From the NCBI GenBank assembly GCA_937881285.1, contig CALGEU010000136.1, positions 1 through 15,412 on the forward strand: 15,412 nt of DNA. Direction: 5' to 3'. The notes below the pieces were generated by a model, which did no database searches, had not been told where the DNA came from, and worked only from the letters and a program-made list of their open reading frames with translations. A program made the translations under genes and the position numbers. The DNA comes from an uncultured Clostridia bacterium. Lineage in GTDB: Bacteria; Bacillota; Clostridia; Christensenellales; CAG-917. Position 1 is the stretch's first letter. Every line of letters starts with the position of its first letter. This document shows, one piece after another, positions 1 to 6,275 of this stretch.

Positions 1-2
1 AG

Positions 3-557
3 GACAGGGCAGAAAGTGCCTATAATGCCGAAGAAATTGCGAAAAAAGAAGAGAAGCGCAAGCCGCGTAAGCCGCTTTCGACGGATGCAAAGAAGTTTCT
101 CGGACTCTTCATATTCGTTGCGATACCACTTCCTATGACGGGCGCATGGACAGGCTCGTGCGTGGGCAGTTTTCTCGATTTCCCCGTGTGGAAAGCGTCT
201 CTTGCCGTGTTTTTCGGCAATATAATCGCAGGGCTTATTCTCACGATGATTGCGTGGTTCATTCCGCAGCAATACGCCGACGTATTTCTTTACGGATTCG
301 TGATTCTTGCAATCGCAATCGCAGTGACGTTGTATTTCACGCGCAACAAACGCAAAGAGCGCAAGGAGAGAGAAGAACTCGAAAAATACCACAATAAGAG
401 TGAATACGAACTCGCCGTGCTCAAAAAAGAAGCCGCCGAAGACGGAAAAGTGCTTATAAAGAAAGAATACGTCGATGAAAACGGCGATACGCACATCGTC
501 ATCGGCAAAGACGAAAAACGAAACAAAAACGTCGTCGACAAAGACGACCCCATTTGA
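3..557 (+). CDS. Small multidrug-export family (COG2426-like) membrane protein, 5' truncated
   Basis: This is the 3' part of a gene that enters from the left edge; the frame is open from base 3 to the TGA at 555-557, so an ATG at 135 is internal. About 184 residues are visible. A charged basic stretch (KKEEKRKPRKP) leads into a hydrophobic segment ending in PLPMTGAWTG, the hallmark re-entrant motif of the small multi-drug export family (Pfam Sm_multidrug_ex). Two further hydrophobic helices follow (VWKASLAVFFGNIIAGLILT and FLYGFVILAIAIAVTLYF). The protein should sit in the cytoplasmic membrane; the export function is a family label with little biochemical support. Unusually, about 85 highly charged residues follow the last helix, rich in Lys and Glu and probably a cytosolic tail. 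No convincing terminator follows; fba starts about 100 bp downstream from its own promoter. Confidence 0.75.
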   Translation, partial: DRAESAYNAEEIAKKEEKRKPRKPLSTDAKKFLGLFIFVAIPLPMTGAWTGSCVGSFLDFPVWKASLAVFFGNIIAGLILTMIAWFIPQQYADVFLYGFVILAIAIAVTLYFTRNKRKERKEREELEKYHNKSEYELAVLKKEAAEDGKVLIKKEYVDENGDTHIVIGKDEKRNKNVVDKDDPI

Positions 558-599
558 TTATGCCGCTTTTCAATGACGCAATCATTTGATAATAAACGG

Positions 600-628
600 T
601 TGTGTTTTTCATTGATAGGTTGTATAAT
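600..628 (+). promoter_or_regulatory. Predicted sigma-A promoter of fba
   Basis: A -35 element TTGTGT (600-605) lies 17 bp from a perfect -10 TATAAT (623-628). Transcription should begin near 635, downstream of the in-frame GTG at 602. That rules out the longer reading of fba and supports the ATG at 662. Confidence 0.7.
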
Positions 629-661
629 ATGGGCGAAATAAAATTTTGGGAGGCAAATACA

Positions 662-1591
662 ATGCCATTAGTAACTACAACCGAAATGTTCAAAAAAGCG
701 TATGCAGGCGGTTATGCAATCGGCGCATTCAACGTCAACAACATGGAAATCATCCAAGGTATCGTTGAAGCGGCAACCGAAGAACAAGCCCCGCTCATCC
801 TTCAAGTGTCTTCCGGCGCAAGAAAGTACGCAAACACCACTTATCTCACAAAGATGGTTGAAGCAGCGGTGGAAACCAGCGGTCTTCCTATCTGCTTGCA
901 CCTTGACCACGGCGACAGTTTTGCACTCTGCAAAGACTGTGTGGACAGCGGTTTCACTTCCGTCATGATCGACGCAAGCGCACATCCGTTCGCAGAAAAT
1001 ATCAGCATCACGAAGCAAGTCGTTGAATACGCACACGACCACGGCGTAGTTGTCGAAGCAGAACTCGGCAAACTCGCAGGCATCGAAGACGCAGTCAACG
1101 TTGCCGCAAAAGACGCAGCGTTCACCGATCCCGATCAAGTTCAGGAATTCGTCGAAAAGACCGGTGTTGACTCTCTTGCAATCGCAATCGGCACGTCCCA
1201 CGGCGCATACAAGTTCAAAGGTCAACCCCAACTTCGTTTCGACATTCTCGAAGAAGTCGGCAGACGTCTTCCCGGATTCCCGATCGTTCTTCACGGCGCA
1301 TCTTCCGTCCCGCAAGAACTTGTTGCAAAAATCAATCAATACGGTGGCAGCATGCCCGGCGCACAAGGCGTCCCCGAAGACATGCTCCGCAAAGCAGCGT
1401 CCATGGCAGTCTGCAAGATCAACATCGACTCCGACTTGCGTCTTGCAGTCACCGGTGCAATCCGCGAACACTTCGCACTCAATCCGTCTCACTTCGATCC
1501 GCGTCAATATCTCGGACCGGCAAGAGATGCAGTGAGAGAAGTTGTTAAGCATAAGATTGTGGACGTTCTTGGTTGCGACCACAAAGCATAA
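662..1591 (+). CDS. fba: Class II fructose-1,6-bisphosphate aldolase
   Basis: Cytosolic glycolytic and gluconeogenic enzyme that cleaves fructose-1,6-bisphosphate to dihydroxyacetone phosphate and glyceraldehyde-3-phosphate with a divalent metal. The start at 662 is set by GGGAGG about 8 bp upstream and by the promoter just before it; the product is 309 aa, normal for the longer class II form. Visible signatures are GAFNVNNME near the N-terminus, HLDHGD (Asp82 catalytic, His83 metal ligand), EAELG (Glu134), GTSHGAY (His180 metal ligand), VLHGASS (His211 metal ligand) and NIDSD (Asn254, Asp256, substrate binding). Codon choice is strongly C-ending, as expected for a highly expressed gene. It has its own promoter and is followed by a large hairpin element. 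The last codon and stop lie inside that element's left arm, so the extreme C-terminus may have been altered. A tagatose-bisphosphate aldolase role is possible but less likely. Confidence 0.95.
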   Translation: MPLVTTTEMFKKAYAGGYAIGAFNVNNMEIIQGIVEAATEEQAPLILQVSSGARKYANTTYLTKMVEAAVETSGLPICLHLDHGDSFALCKDCVDSGFTSVMIDASAHPFAENISITKQVVEYAHDHGVVVEAELGKLAGIEDAVNVAAKDAAFTDPDQVQEFVEKTGVDSLAIAIGTSHGAYKFKGQPQLRFDILEEVGRRLPGFPIVLHGASSVPQELVAKINQYGGSMPGAQGVPEDMLRKAASMAVCKINIDSDLRLAVTGAIREHFALNPSHFDPRQYLGPARDAVREVVKHKIVDVLGCDHKA

Positions 1592-1711
1592 GCCGTCAAA
1601 TAGCGCCTAATTTTGTCAGTGCCCCGAGCCTGTCAACTCATGTACGAAAGTACATTAGGGTTGTCATTCTCGGGGCACTTTCTCATTATGCATCTATTTG
1701 ACGGCTTATGC
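1586..1711. repeat. 126-bp nested inverted-repeat element (MITE-like or large 3'-UTR hairpin)
   Basis: A perfect 18-bp terminal inverted repeat (1586-1603, starting GCATAAGCCG, with 1694-1711) encloses a second perfect 11-bp inverted repeat (AGTGCCCCGAG at 1618-1628, CTCGGGGCACT at 1669-1679). At the core is a third palindrome, ATGTAC-GAAA-GTACAT (1640-1655). The trinucleotide AAA lies directly outside both ends (1583-1585 and 1712-1714), compatible with a 3-bp target duplication. The left end includes the last codon and stop of fba. There is no coding capacity. It could be a miniature mobile element or a structured mRNA 3' end; the sequence alone cannot decide. Confidence 0.6.
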
Positions 1712-1717
1712 AAACCT

Positions 1718-1756
1718 ACAAGGCACTAGGCGTTGCCCCAAAGGGCTTTTCCTTGT
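1718..1756 (+). terminator. Possible fba terminator
   Basis: An outer pair ACAAGG (1718-1723) with CCTTGT (1751-1756) encloses GCCC-CAAA-GGGC (1735-1746) followed by TTTT. It lies after the 126-bp element in the fba sense direction. The stem is short and the structure is only moderately convincing. The rest of the gap up to about 1850 shows nothing I recognise. Confidence 0.35.
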
Positions 1757-1857
1757 TCTTCATCTGTTTTGTGCCGTTAGTTATATATGATAAGTTAAAT
1801 ATGGTTGTTGAATGAATATTATAATAGATTTTCATCGCGCACTTTTAATTGAAAGGA

Positions 1858-1876
1858 CACGGCATCTTTTGCCGTG
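1858..1876 (-). terminator. Hairpin downstream of the M29 aminopeptidase gene
   Basis: A perfect 7-bp stem CACGGCA/TGCCGTG with a 5-nt loop lies 10 bp beyond the stop of the minus-strand aminopeptidase gene. On the minus strand it is followed by a pyrimidine-rich but broken T stretch, so it is a plausible but not textbook intrinsic terminator. Confidence 0.5.
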
Positions 1877-1886
1877 GCTTTGAAAG

Positions 1887-3005
1887 TTACATAAGATTTT
1901 CGGGATTTAAGCCAAAGAGTTCTGGTAGTACGAAACGTCCGTCTTTGCGCACGAGAACGTCGTCAAACCAGATTTCGCCGCCACCGAACTCGGGTGTTTG
2001 ACAGAGAACCAAATCCCAGTGAACGGCGCTCTTATTGCCGTTTGGCGCGTCGTCATAGCAACATCCGGGAGTGAAGTGGAAAGAGCCGCTTATCTTCTCG
2101 TCAAAAAGAATGTCGCCGATTGCTTTCGTGACGTAAGGATTTACTCCTAGCGCGAATTCTCCGACGTATCTTGCGCCGTCGTCGGTGTCGAAAATAGCGT
2201 TTGCTTTTTCGCTGTTGTTTGCGGTTGCCTTGACGATTTTGCCGTCTTTGAATTCGAGACGAACGTTTTCGAAACGGAATCCGTTTTCGATTGACGGAAC
2301 GTTGTAACTAATCACGCCGTTGACGCTGTCCTTGACCGGAGCGGTGTATACTTCGCCGTCGGGGATATTGCATGCGCCGTCGCATTTGATGGCGGGTATC
2401 CCTTTTATAGAGAACGTCAAATCGGTGTCTTTCGCAAGAATGTGTACTTTATCCGTCTTATTCATCAAATCAACCAGCGGATTCATCGCATCGCTCATCT
2501 TTTTGTAATCAAGACAGCAGACCTTGAAGAAGTAGTCTTCAAACGCTTCGGTGCTCATTCCTGCCAGTTGGCTCATGGACGGAGTGGGGTAGCGCAAAAT
2601 GACCCAGCGCGTGTGCGCAACGCGTCTGTCGCTGTGCACGGGCGTGCCGTAACGTTTGTCGTACTCCTGCATTATGCTTTCCGGTACGTCGGACAATTCG
2701 TAACTGTTGTCTCCGCCGCGTATGCCGATATAACAGTCCATTTTGTCCATAAAATCGGCGTCGCGTTTTGCCCACATATCCAGCATTTCGGGCGTTGCTC
2801 CCATAAGAAGTTCGCGTTCGAGTCTCTTGTCAATTACGTTGAGAAACGGAATGCCGCCCACTTTGTACACTTCGCGGATGATACAGGCAGGCAACTGCTC
2901 GCCGCAACCGATTGCGTCAATCCACACTTTGTCGCCTTTGCTGACGTGGATAGAGTAGTTGACCAAATTGTGTGCAAGCACCTCTTGCCTTTTATCTACG
3001 ATCAT
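1887..3005 (-). CDS. M29-family metallo-aminopeptidase (AmpS/PepS type)
   Basis: Removes N-terminal residues from peptides in the cytoplasm with a two-metal centre. The ATG at 3005 is preceded by AGGTGG 5 bp upstream; a GTG three codons further up is part of that ribosome binding site and is rejected. The product is 372 aa, normal for the family. The five expected metal ligands appear in order: Glu218 in PDGEVYTAP, Glu283 in VGEFALGVNP, His310 in SGSFHFTPG, and His329 and Asp331 in SAVHWDLV. The C-terminal GGGEIWFDDVLVRKDGRF segment is also characteristic. No signal peptide is seen. It is a single-gene unit with its own promoter. Members cleave broadly, so the substrate cannot be told from sequence. 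It lies near two M18 aminopeptidase genes, but there is no sign of co-transcription. Confidence 0.93.
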   Translation of the reverse strand: MIVDKRQEVLAHNLVNYSIHVSKGDKVWIDAIGCGEQLPACIIREVYKVGGIPFLNVIDKRLERELLMGATPEMLDMWAKRDADFMDKMDCYIGIRGGDNSYELSDVPESIMQEYDKRYGTPVHSDRRVAHTRWVILRYPTPSMSQLAGMSTEAFEDYFFKVCCLDYKKMSDAMNPLVDLMNKTDKVHILAKDTDLTFSIKGIPAIKCDGACNIPDGEVYTAPVKDSVNGVISYNVPSIENGFRFENVRLEFKDGKIVKATANNSEKANAIFDTDDGARYVGEFALGVNPYVTKAIGDILFDEKISGSFHFTPGCCYDDAPNGNKSAVHWDLVLCQTPEFGGGEIWFDDVLVRKDGRFVLPELFGLNPENLM

Positions 3006-3036
3006 AAAAACCACCTATAAAATATTTAATGCAATA

Positions 3037-3064
3037 ATTATACCACAAAACTCGCGCTTGTAAA
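3037..3064 (-). promoter_or_regulatory. Predicted promoter of the M29 aminopeptidase gene
   Basis: On the minus strand TTTACA (3064-3059) and TATAAT (3042-3037) are separated by 16 bp. The -10 is perfect and the -35 matches at five of six positions. The predicted start near 3030 leaves a short leader containing AGGTGG. Confidence 0.7.
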
Positions 3065-3070
3065 TGCAAA

Positions 3071-3112
3071 ACGGCAAAAAACAAACGCCGCTCCAAGAGT
3101 AGCGCTTGCCGT
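3071..3112 (-). terminator. Predicted terminator of the SHOCT gene pair
   Basis: On the minus strand, downstream of the stop at 3126, CGCT-ACTCTTGG-AGCG is followed by GCGTTTGTTTTTT. An outer perfect 7-bp pair (TTGCCGT 3106-3112 with ACGGCAA 3071-3077) encloses it. The inner stem is short, but the T-run is good. Confidence 0.5.
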
Positions 3113-3125
3113 GTGTTATTTGACG

Positions 3126-4016
3126 TTATTGTTTTTCACAAACATTGCCGTTGGAAGTTACGAGATTTCCGTTTTCGTCGATGGAAAGTTGCATCAGCGA
3201 CTTATCGGGCTTGAAGAGCGTAACGACTTTCTTTGCAGGATCCCAAATATACGTTCCCGACAAAAGCGGAGCATTGGAATTGACGTTTCTGAAGTCGTAT
3301 CTTGCGTTTGAGAGTATCAACAGTATATCGTTAAATTTGTATGTTCCGTCCACCTTTGCAATTCGATTGAATTGAGCGTATTGCATCGTTGCTTGCGGTT
3401 GCGCTTGTTTAGGCATCGGCGCAATCTTGTATTGTATCATGATTTTCGACTTTTTAGCGGCGAATTCGTCCTCTGTGATTATCTGGCAGTCAAGTAGTTT
3501 TTTTAGATTATCCAACTCTACTGCGCCTTGGTGTAGTAACACAAACGAATTTTCTTTTTCTGCTTGTTGTGCAAGCACAGATTTTCTGTCTGTTTCTTTC
3601 ATGACAAGGTATATGATCGAGAGAATGAAATTTACAATACTGATAATTGTGCATATTATTGGCAGACAAATTATTGGAAGAGTTCCATCTTGAAATTCAC
3701 AGTCGATTGCGCTGAAAGAAAAGAAAACGGCACCCCAAGCACATAGAAATATACTCCCTATTGAAAATAATTGTTTTCTTTGAGTTTTTAGAAGATATGA
3801 TAAAAGGGAAAATGCCAATGCAAATAGCAGTGCAAATGCACCGCCGATAGCCATTCCGCCACCAAATGTAAAGCCAACATAATTGCCGTATGAAGATAGG
3901 ATATCAGTCTCAAATAATACACTACCGCATATAATGCCGAATAATGTTCCAACGGAAAACAAAGCGGACGTTATAATAAAAAGTTTTTTGTATTTTGGTT
4001 CAATTAGGTTATTCAT
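3126..4016 (-). CDS. Multi-pass membrane protein with a central SHOCT-like segment
   Basis: No named function is recognised. The 296-aa product has about four hydrophobic helices in its first half (roughly residues 12-34, 48-76, 84-104 and 113-138). A linker follows, then a SHOCT-like amphipathic segment at about 166-195 (LDNLKKLLDCQIITEDEFAAKKSKI). The C-terminal cytosolic part, about residues 220-296, reads like a small beta-rich domain (YKFNDILLILSN, SGTYIWDPAKKVVTLFKPD). Its ATG overlaps the stop of the upstream TM2-SHOCT gene in an ATGA (4013-4016), so the two are probably translationally coupled; an AGGAG lies about 14 bp upstream. Codon use is more A+T-rich than in the flanking metabolic genes, which may indicate transfer. 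SHOCT segments are thought to mediate oligomerisation; that is family knowledge, not shown here. Confidence 0.8.
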   Translation of the reverse strand: MNNLIEPKYKKLFIITSALFSVGTLFGIICGSVLFETDILSSYGNYVGFTFGGGMAIGGAFALLFALAFSLLSYLLKTQRKQLFSIGSIFLCAWGAVFFSFSAIDCEFQDGTLPIICLPIICTIISIVNFILSIIYLVMKETDRKSVLAQQAEKENSFVLLHQGAVELDNLKKLLDCQIITEDEFAAKKSKIMIQYKIAPMPKQAQPQATMQYAQFNRIAKVDGTYKFNDILLILSNARYDFRNVNSNAPLLSGTYIWDPAKKVVTLFKPDKSLMQLSIDENGNLVTSNGNVCEKQ

Positions 4017-4348
4017 TGATTAAGTATTTTCTCCTTTATGTAATTGAATTCATCTTGGGATATAACGTTTTGGTCGAGCAAGTTTTTATATTCCAAAAGC
4101 GTTTGAGTGTTATCTTGAATTGGTTGAGTGTTTTGAGGGGTGGTAGTCGAATTGTATTTTTTATTAAATTCGTGATCGGGCATAGTAAACAAAATTATGC
4201 AGTCAATAAATGCCATAATTGCAGGTATGCACGTCCAAGAAAATAACAAATATAGAATGCCGGCAGTCGTTTGATTTAGATAAAATTTGTGTATTCCCAT
4301 ACCACCGAGAAAAAGAGCCAAAAGCCCAGCGGTCGTTTTGTTTTTCAT
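4013..4348 (-). CDS. TM2-domain protein with C-terminal SHOCT segment
   Basis: The 111-aa product has a TM2 domain over about residues 4-56: two membrane helices, with GGMGIHKFYL after the first and FIDCI in the second. A polar Gln/Thr/Pro linker leads to a SHOCT-like helix at about 83-110 (LLEYKNLLDQNVISQDEFNYIKEKIL). It should be a small cytoplasmic-membrane protein. The start is supported by AGGAG 8 bp upstream. It is the first gene of a two-gene minus-strand operon and shares its SHOCT segment with the overlapping downstream gene, suggesting that the products interact. Its promoter lies within the operator region of the divergent XRE regulator, so it is probably controlled by that repressor. 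The biochemical role of TM2 proteins is not generally known. Confidence 0.85.
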   Translation of the reverse strand: MKNKTTAGLLALFLGGMGIHKFYLNQTTAGILYLLFSWTCIPAIMAFIDCIILFTMPDHEFNKKYNSTTTPQNTQPIQDNTQTLLEYKNLLDQNVISQDEFNYIKEKILNQ

Positions 4349-4369
4349 TGTTGATTCTCCTTCATAAAC

Positions 4370-4418
4370 TTGTACAAAATACTTGTACTTTTTAACACAT
4401 TGTACAAAAAACTTGTAC
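4370..4418. promoter_or_regulatory. Four-half-site operator between the XRE and TM2 genes
   Basis: The hexamer TTGTAC occurs four times, at 4370, 4383, 4400 and 4413, with spacings of 13, 17 and 13 bp. This makes two near-identical 19-bp blocks, 4370-4388 and 4400-4418, exactly 30 bp apart. TTGTACAA is itself a palindrome. The sites overlap both predicted promoters, as expected for a repressor that controls itself and the divergent operon. Binding by the adjacent XRE protein is inferred. Confidence 0.7.
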
Positions 4419-4421
4419 TAT
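4392..4421 (+). promoter_or_regulatory. Predicted promoter of the XRE gene, leaderless
   Basis: TTAACA (4392-4397), five of six matches to the -35, is 18 bp from TACTAT (4416-4421), a weaker -10. The predicted start falls at about 4428, directly at the ATG at 4429. There is no ribosome binding site before that ATG, which fits a leaderless message. The -10 overlaps the fourth operator half-site. Confidence 0.45.
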
Positions 4422-4427
4422 TGTCAA
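4399..4427 (-). promoter_or_regulatory. Predicted promoter of the TM2-SHOCT operon
   Basis: On the minus strand a perfect -35 TTGACA (4427-4422) is separated by 17 bp from TACAAT (4404-4399), five of six matches to the -10. Operator half-sites lie in the spacer (4413-4418) and over the -10 (4400-4405), and two more lie just downstream of the predicted start near 4392. Confidence 0.7.
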
Positions 4428-4428
4428 T

Positions 4429-4632
4429 ATGAAAAACGAAATAGGTGAAAATATCAAAGCGTTGAGAAAAATGCACGGTATGACTCAAGGAGACTTGGCA
4501 TTGCTTTTGGGCGGAAAGAAGAGTTTGGTTTCAAATTATGAGAACGGATACAGTACGCCCGATATCTTTACGCTCATAAAACTTGCGGACATTTTCGACG
4601 TGTCGCTAGACGAACTTGTCGGACGAAAATGA
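4429..4632 (+). CDS. XRE-family helix-turn-helix repressor
   Basis: The 67-aa protein is almost entirely a lambda-Cro/XRE DNA-binding domain. The helix-turn-helix covers about residues 19-38 (TQGDLALLLGGKKSLVSNYE), followed by the usual NGYSTPDIFTLIKLADIFDVSLDELVG ending split over two helices. No sensor domain follows, so it probably acts as a simple dimeric repressor. It is divergent from the TM2-SHOCT operon, and four TTGTAC half-sites lie in the 80-bp gap; self-regulation and control of the membrane genes is the obvious reading. No Shine-Dalgarno is visible, and the predicted promoter places the transcript start at the ATG. It ends before a T-rich terminator and is not co-transcribed with the next gene. 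Confidence 0.9.
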   Translation: MKNEIGENIKALRKMHGMTQGDLALLLGGKKSLVSNYENGYSTPDIFTLIKLADIFDVSLDELVGRK

Positions 4633-4646
4633 ATTAAAATGTAACG

Positions 4647-4668
4647 ACGTCCTAAGGGGCGTTTTTTT
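4647..4668 (+). terminator. Terminator after the XRE gene
   Basis: ACGTCC-TAA-GGGGCGT forms a short stem with one G-U pair and one bulged G, followed at once by a run of seven to eight T. It lies 15 bp after the XRE stop codon. Confidence 0.6.
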
Positions 4669-4690
4669 ATTTATGCAATATGCAAAAATG

Positions 4691-4718
4691 TTGCTTTTTG
4701 GCAGTGGTGTGGTATAAT
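4691..4718 (+). promoter_or_regulatory. Extended -10 promoter of the first M18 gene
   Basis: TTGCTT (4691-4696) lies 16 bp from a perfect TATAAT (4713-4718), preceded by TGG to give an extended -10 (TGnTATAAT). The predicted start near 4725 excludes the in-frame TTG at 4718 as the beginning of the protein. Confidence 0.75.
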
Positions 4719-4750
4719 TGTGTCAGAAAATCATAAAGGAAGGCTTTTTT

Positions 4751-6112
4751 ATGGAACTTACCTATAAAAGACAAAACGCATACGCTTTGGCTGACGAAAA
4801 CGAACTCAAGGCTATAAGCGAATACGCACAAGGCTACAAAAAGTTTCTCGACAACGGCAAAACCGAGAGAGAAGTCGTGGCAGAATCCGTCGAAATAGTC
4901 GAAAAAGCGGGTTATAAGCCCTACGTTCTCGGTGACAAAATCAACGCCGGAGACAAACTCTATTACAACAATCGCGGCAAAGGCTTGTTCATTTTGAGAG
5001 CAGGCACGGCAGACTTGGCAAAGAACGGCGTTCGTATTCTCGTTGCGCACGTAGACAGCCCGAGACTTGACTTAAAACAAGTTCCGCTTTTTGAAAAGGC
5101 AGGTCTTGCATATCTTAAAACGCACTATTACGGCGGCATCAAGAAGTATCAATGGCTCACCATTCCGCTTGCGCTTCACGGAGTAATCGCACTCAAAGAC
5201 GGCAGCAAAGTCACCGTCAGAGTCGGTGAAGAAGAGTCAGACCCCGTGTTTTACATCACAGACCTTCTTCCGCACCTTTCTCAAGAACAGGTCACGAAGA
5301 CCATTGCGGAAGGTTTCCCTGCGGAAAATCTCAATCTTCTCGTCGGCGGCATTCCTGTCAAAGACGACGACAAGGACGCAGTGAAGAAAGGAGTGCTTGC
5401 AATTCTCAATGAGAAATACGGCGTGACAGAAGAAGATTTTATTTCTGCAGAACTCGAAGCAGTGCCGGCAGTCAAAGCAAAAGACGTCGGATTTGACAGA
5501 GCGTTCGTTGCAAGTTACGGCCACGATGACAGAGTTTGCACATATCCGGAAATCACCGCAACTCTCGAAACCGAAACCGACCAAACCGTGCTTTGCATAC
5601 TCGCAGACAAAGAAGAAATCGGCAGCGAAGGCAACACCGGTATGCAATGCGTGCTTATCAACGACCTTCTCAATGAAATCGCGAAGAGTTACGGCGTAAA
5701 TCCGTCCGTGCTCCGCGAACATTCCAAGTGCATTTCGGCAGACGTCACGGCAGGTTATGACCCTGCATACGCTTCCGCTTTTGAAGAAATGAACGCAGGT
5801 TTCGTCAACAACGGCGTCACGATGAACAAATTTACGGGCGCGCGCGGCAAGTCCGGAAGCAACGACGCAAGTGCGGAATATATCGGATATTTGCGTGGAG
5901 TTTTCGCAAAAGAAAATATCGTATGGCAAACGGGTGAACTCGGAAGAGTGGATCTCGGTGGCGGCGGAACGGTTGCAAAATTCATTGCAAACATGAACAT
6001 CGACACCGTGGATATGGGCGTCCCCGTTCTTTCTATGCACGCTCCGTACGAACTCATTTCCAAAGCGGATTTGTACACGGCTCACAAAGCGTTCAGCGCA
6101 TTCGTCAAATAA
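4751..6112 (+). CDS. M18-family zinc aminopeptidase (long form)
   Basis: Cytosolic two-metal aminopeptidase of the aspartyl/vacuolar aminopeptidase I family. The ATG at 4751 follows AAAGGAAGG; the product is 453 aa, normal for the family. The metal and catalytic residues are present in order: His100 and Asp102 in AHVDSPRLDLK, the bridging Asp in GHDDR (259/260), Glu288-Glu289 in DKEEIGSEGNTG, Asp331 in SADVTAGYDP and His430 in LSMHAPYE. YYGGIKKYQW (126-135) and GGGGTVAKF (403-411) are further family signatures. Codon use is C-ending, as in fba and gap. It is a single-gene unit with a strong extended -10 promoter and converges on a second M18 gene. The preferred N-terminal residue cannot be judged from sequence. 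Confidence 0.94.
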   Translation: MELTYKRQNAYALADENELKAISEYAQGYKKFLDNGKTEREVVAESVEIVEKAGYKPYVLGDKINAGDKLYYNNRGKGLFILRAGTADLAKNGVRILVAHVDSPRLDLKQVPLFEKAGLAYLKTHYYGGIKKYQWLTIPLALHGVIALKDGSKVTVRVGEEESDPVFYITDLLPHLSQEQVTKTIAEGFPAENLNLLVGGIPVKDDDKDAVKKGVLAILNEKYGVTEEDFISAELEAVPAVKAKDVGFDRAFVASYGHDDRVCTYPEITATLETETDQTVLCILADKEEIGSEGNTGMQCVLINDLLNEIAKSYGVNPSVLREHSKCISADVTAGYDPAYASAFEEMNAGFVNNGVTMNKFTGARGKSGSNDASAEYIGYLRGVFAKENIVWQTGELGRVDLGGGGTVAKFIANMNIDTVDMGVPVLSMHAPYELISKADLYTAHKAFSAFVK

Positions 6113-6166
6113 GCACACGACCGAAATAAGCAGTAATATCTTTGCTTAAAACTTGAAAAACATTAT

Positions 6167-6196
6167 AAAAAAGACTTGCTATTGCAAGTCTTTTTT
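6167..6196. terminator. Bidirectional terminator between the two M18 genes
   Basis: A perfect 13-bp stem (AAAAAAGACTTGC with GCAAGTCTTTTTT) and a TATT loop carries a T-run on the 3' side of either strand. It sits between two convergent genes and should end both transcripts. Confidence 0.88.
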
Positions 6197-6275
6197 GTTG
6201 AAGAATTTTGTTTTTAATCTGCAAAATCGAATGTTTATTAACGTAAAACGCATGATAAACGATGTTTTGTGTCGA

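Noticed and set aside
602..661. 20-residue N-terminal extension of fba from the GTG at 602
   Set aside because: The GTG lies inside the promoter; GGGAGG and family alignment support the ATG at 662.
668..1582. 304-codon minus-strand open frame opposite fba
   Set aside because: A Cys/Asp/Val-rich shadow caused by the C-ending codon bias of fba; the sense strand has clear enzyme motifs.
1592..1886. Riboswitch or small RNA gene between fba and the M29 gene
   Set aside because: The region is downstream of both convergent genes and is explained by the inverted-repeat element and hairpins; no riboswitch core is recognised.
5237..6118. 293-codon minus-strand open frame opposite the first M18 gene
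   Set aside because: A codon-bias shadow of a gene with intact active-site motifs; no ribosome binding site or domain.
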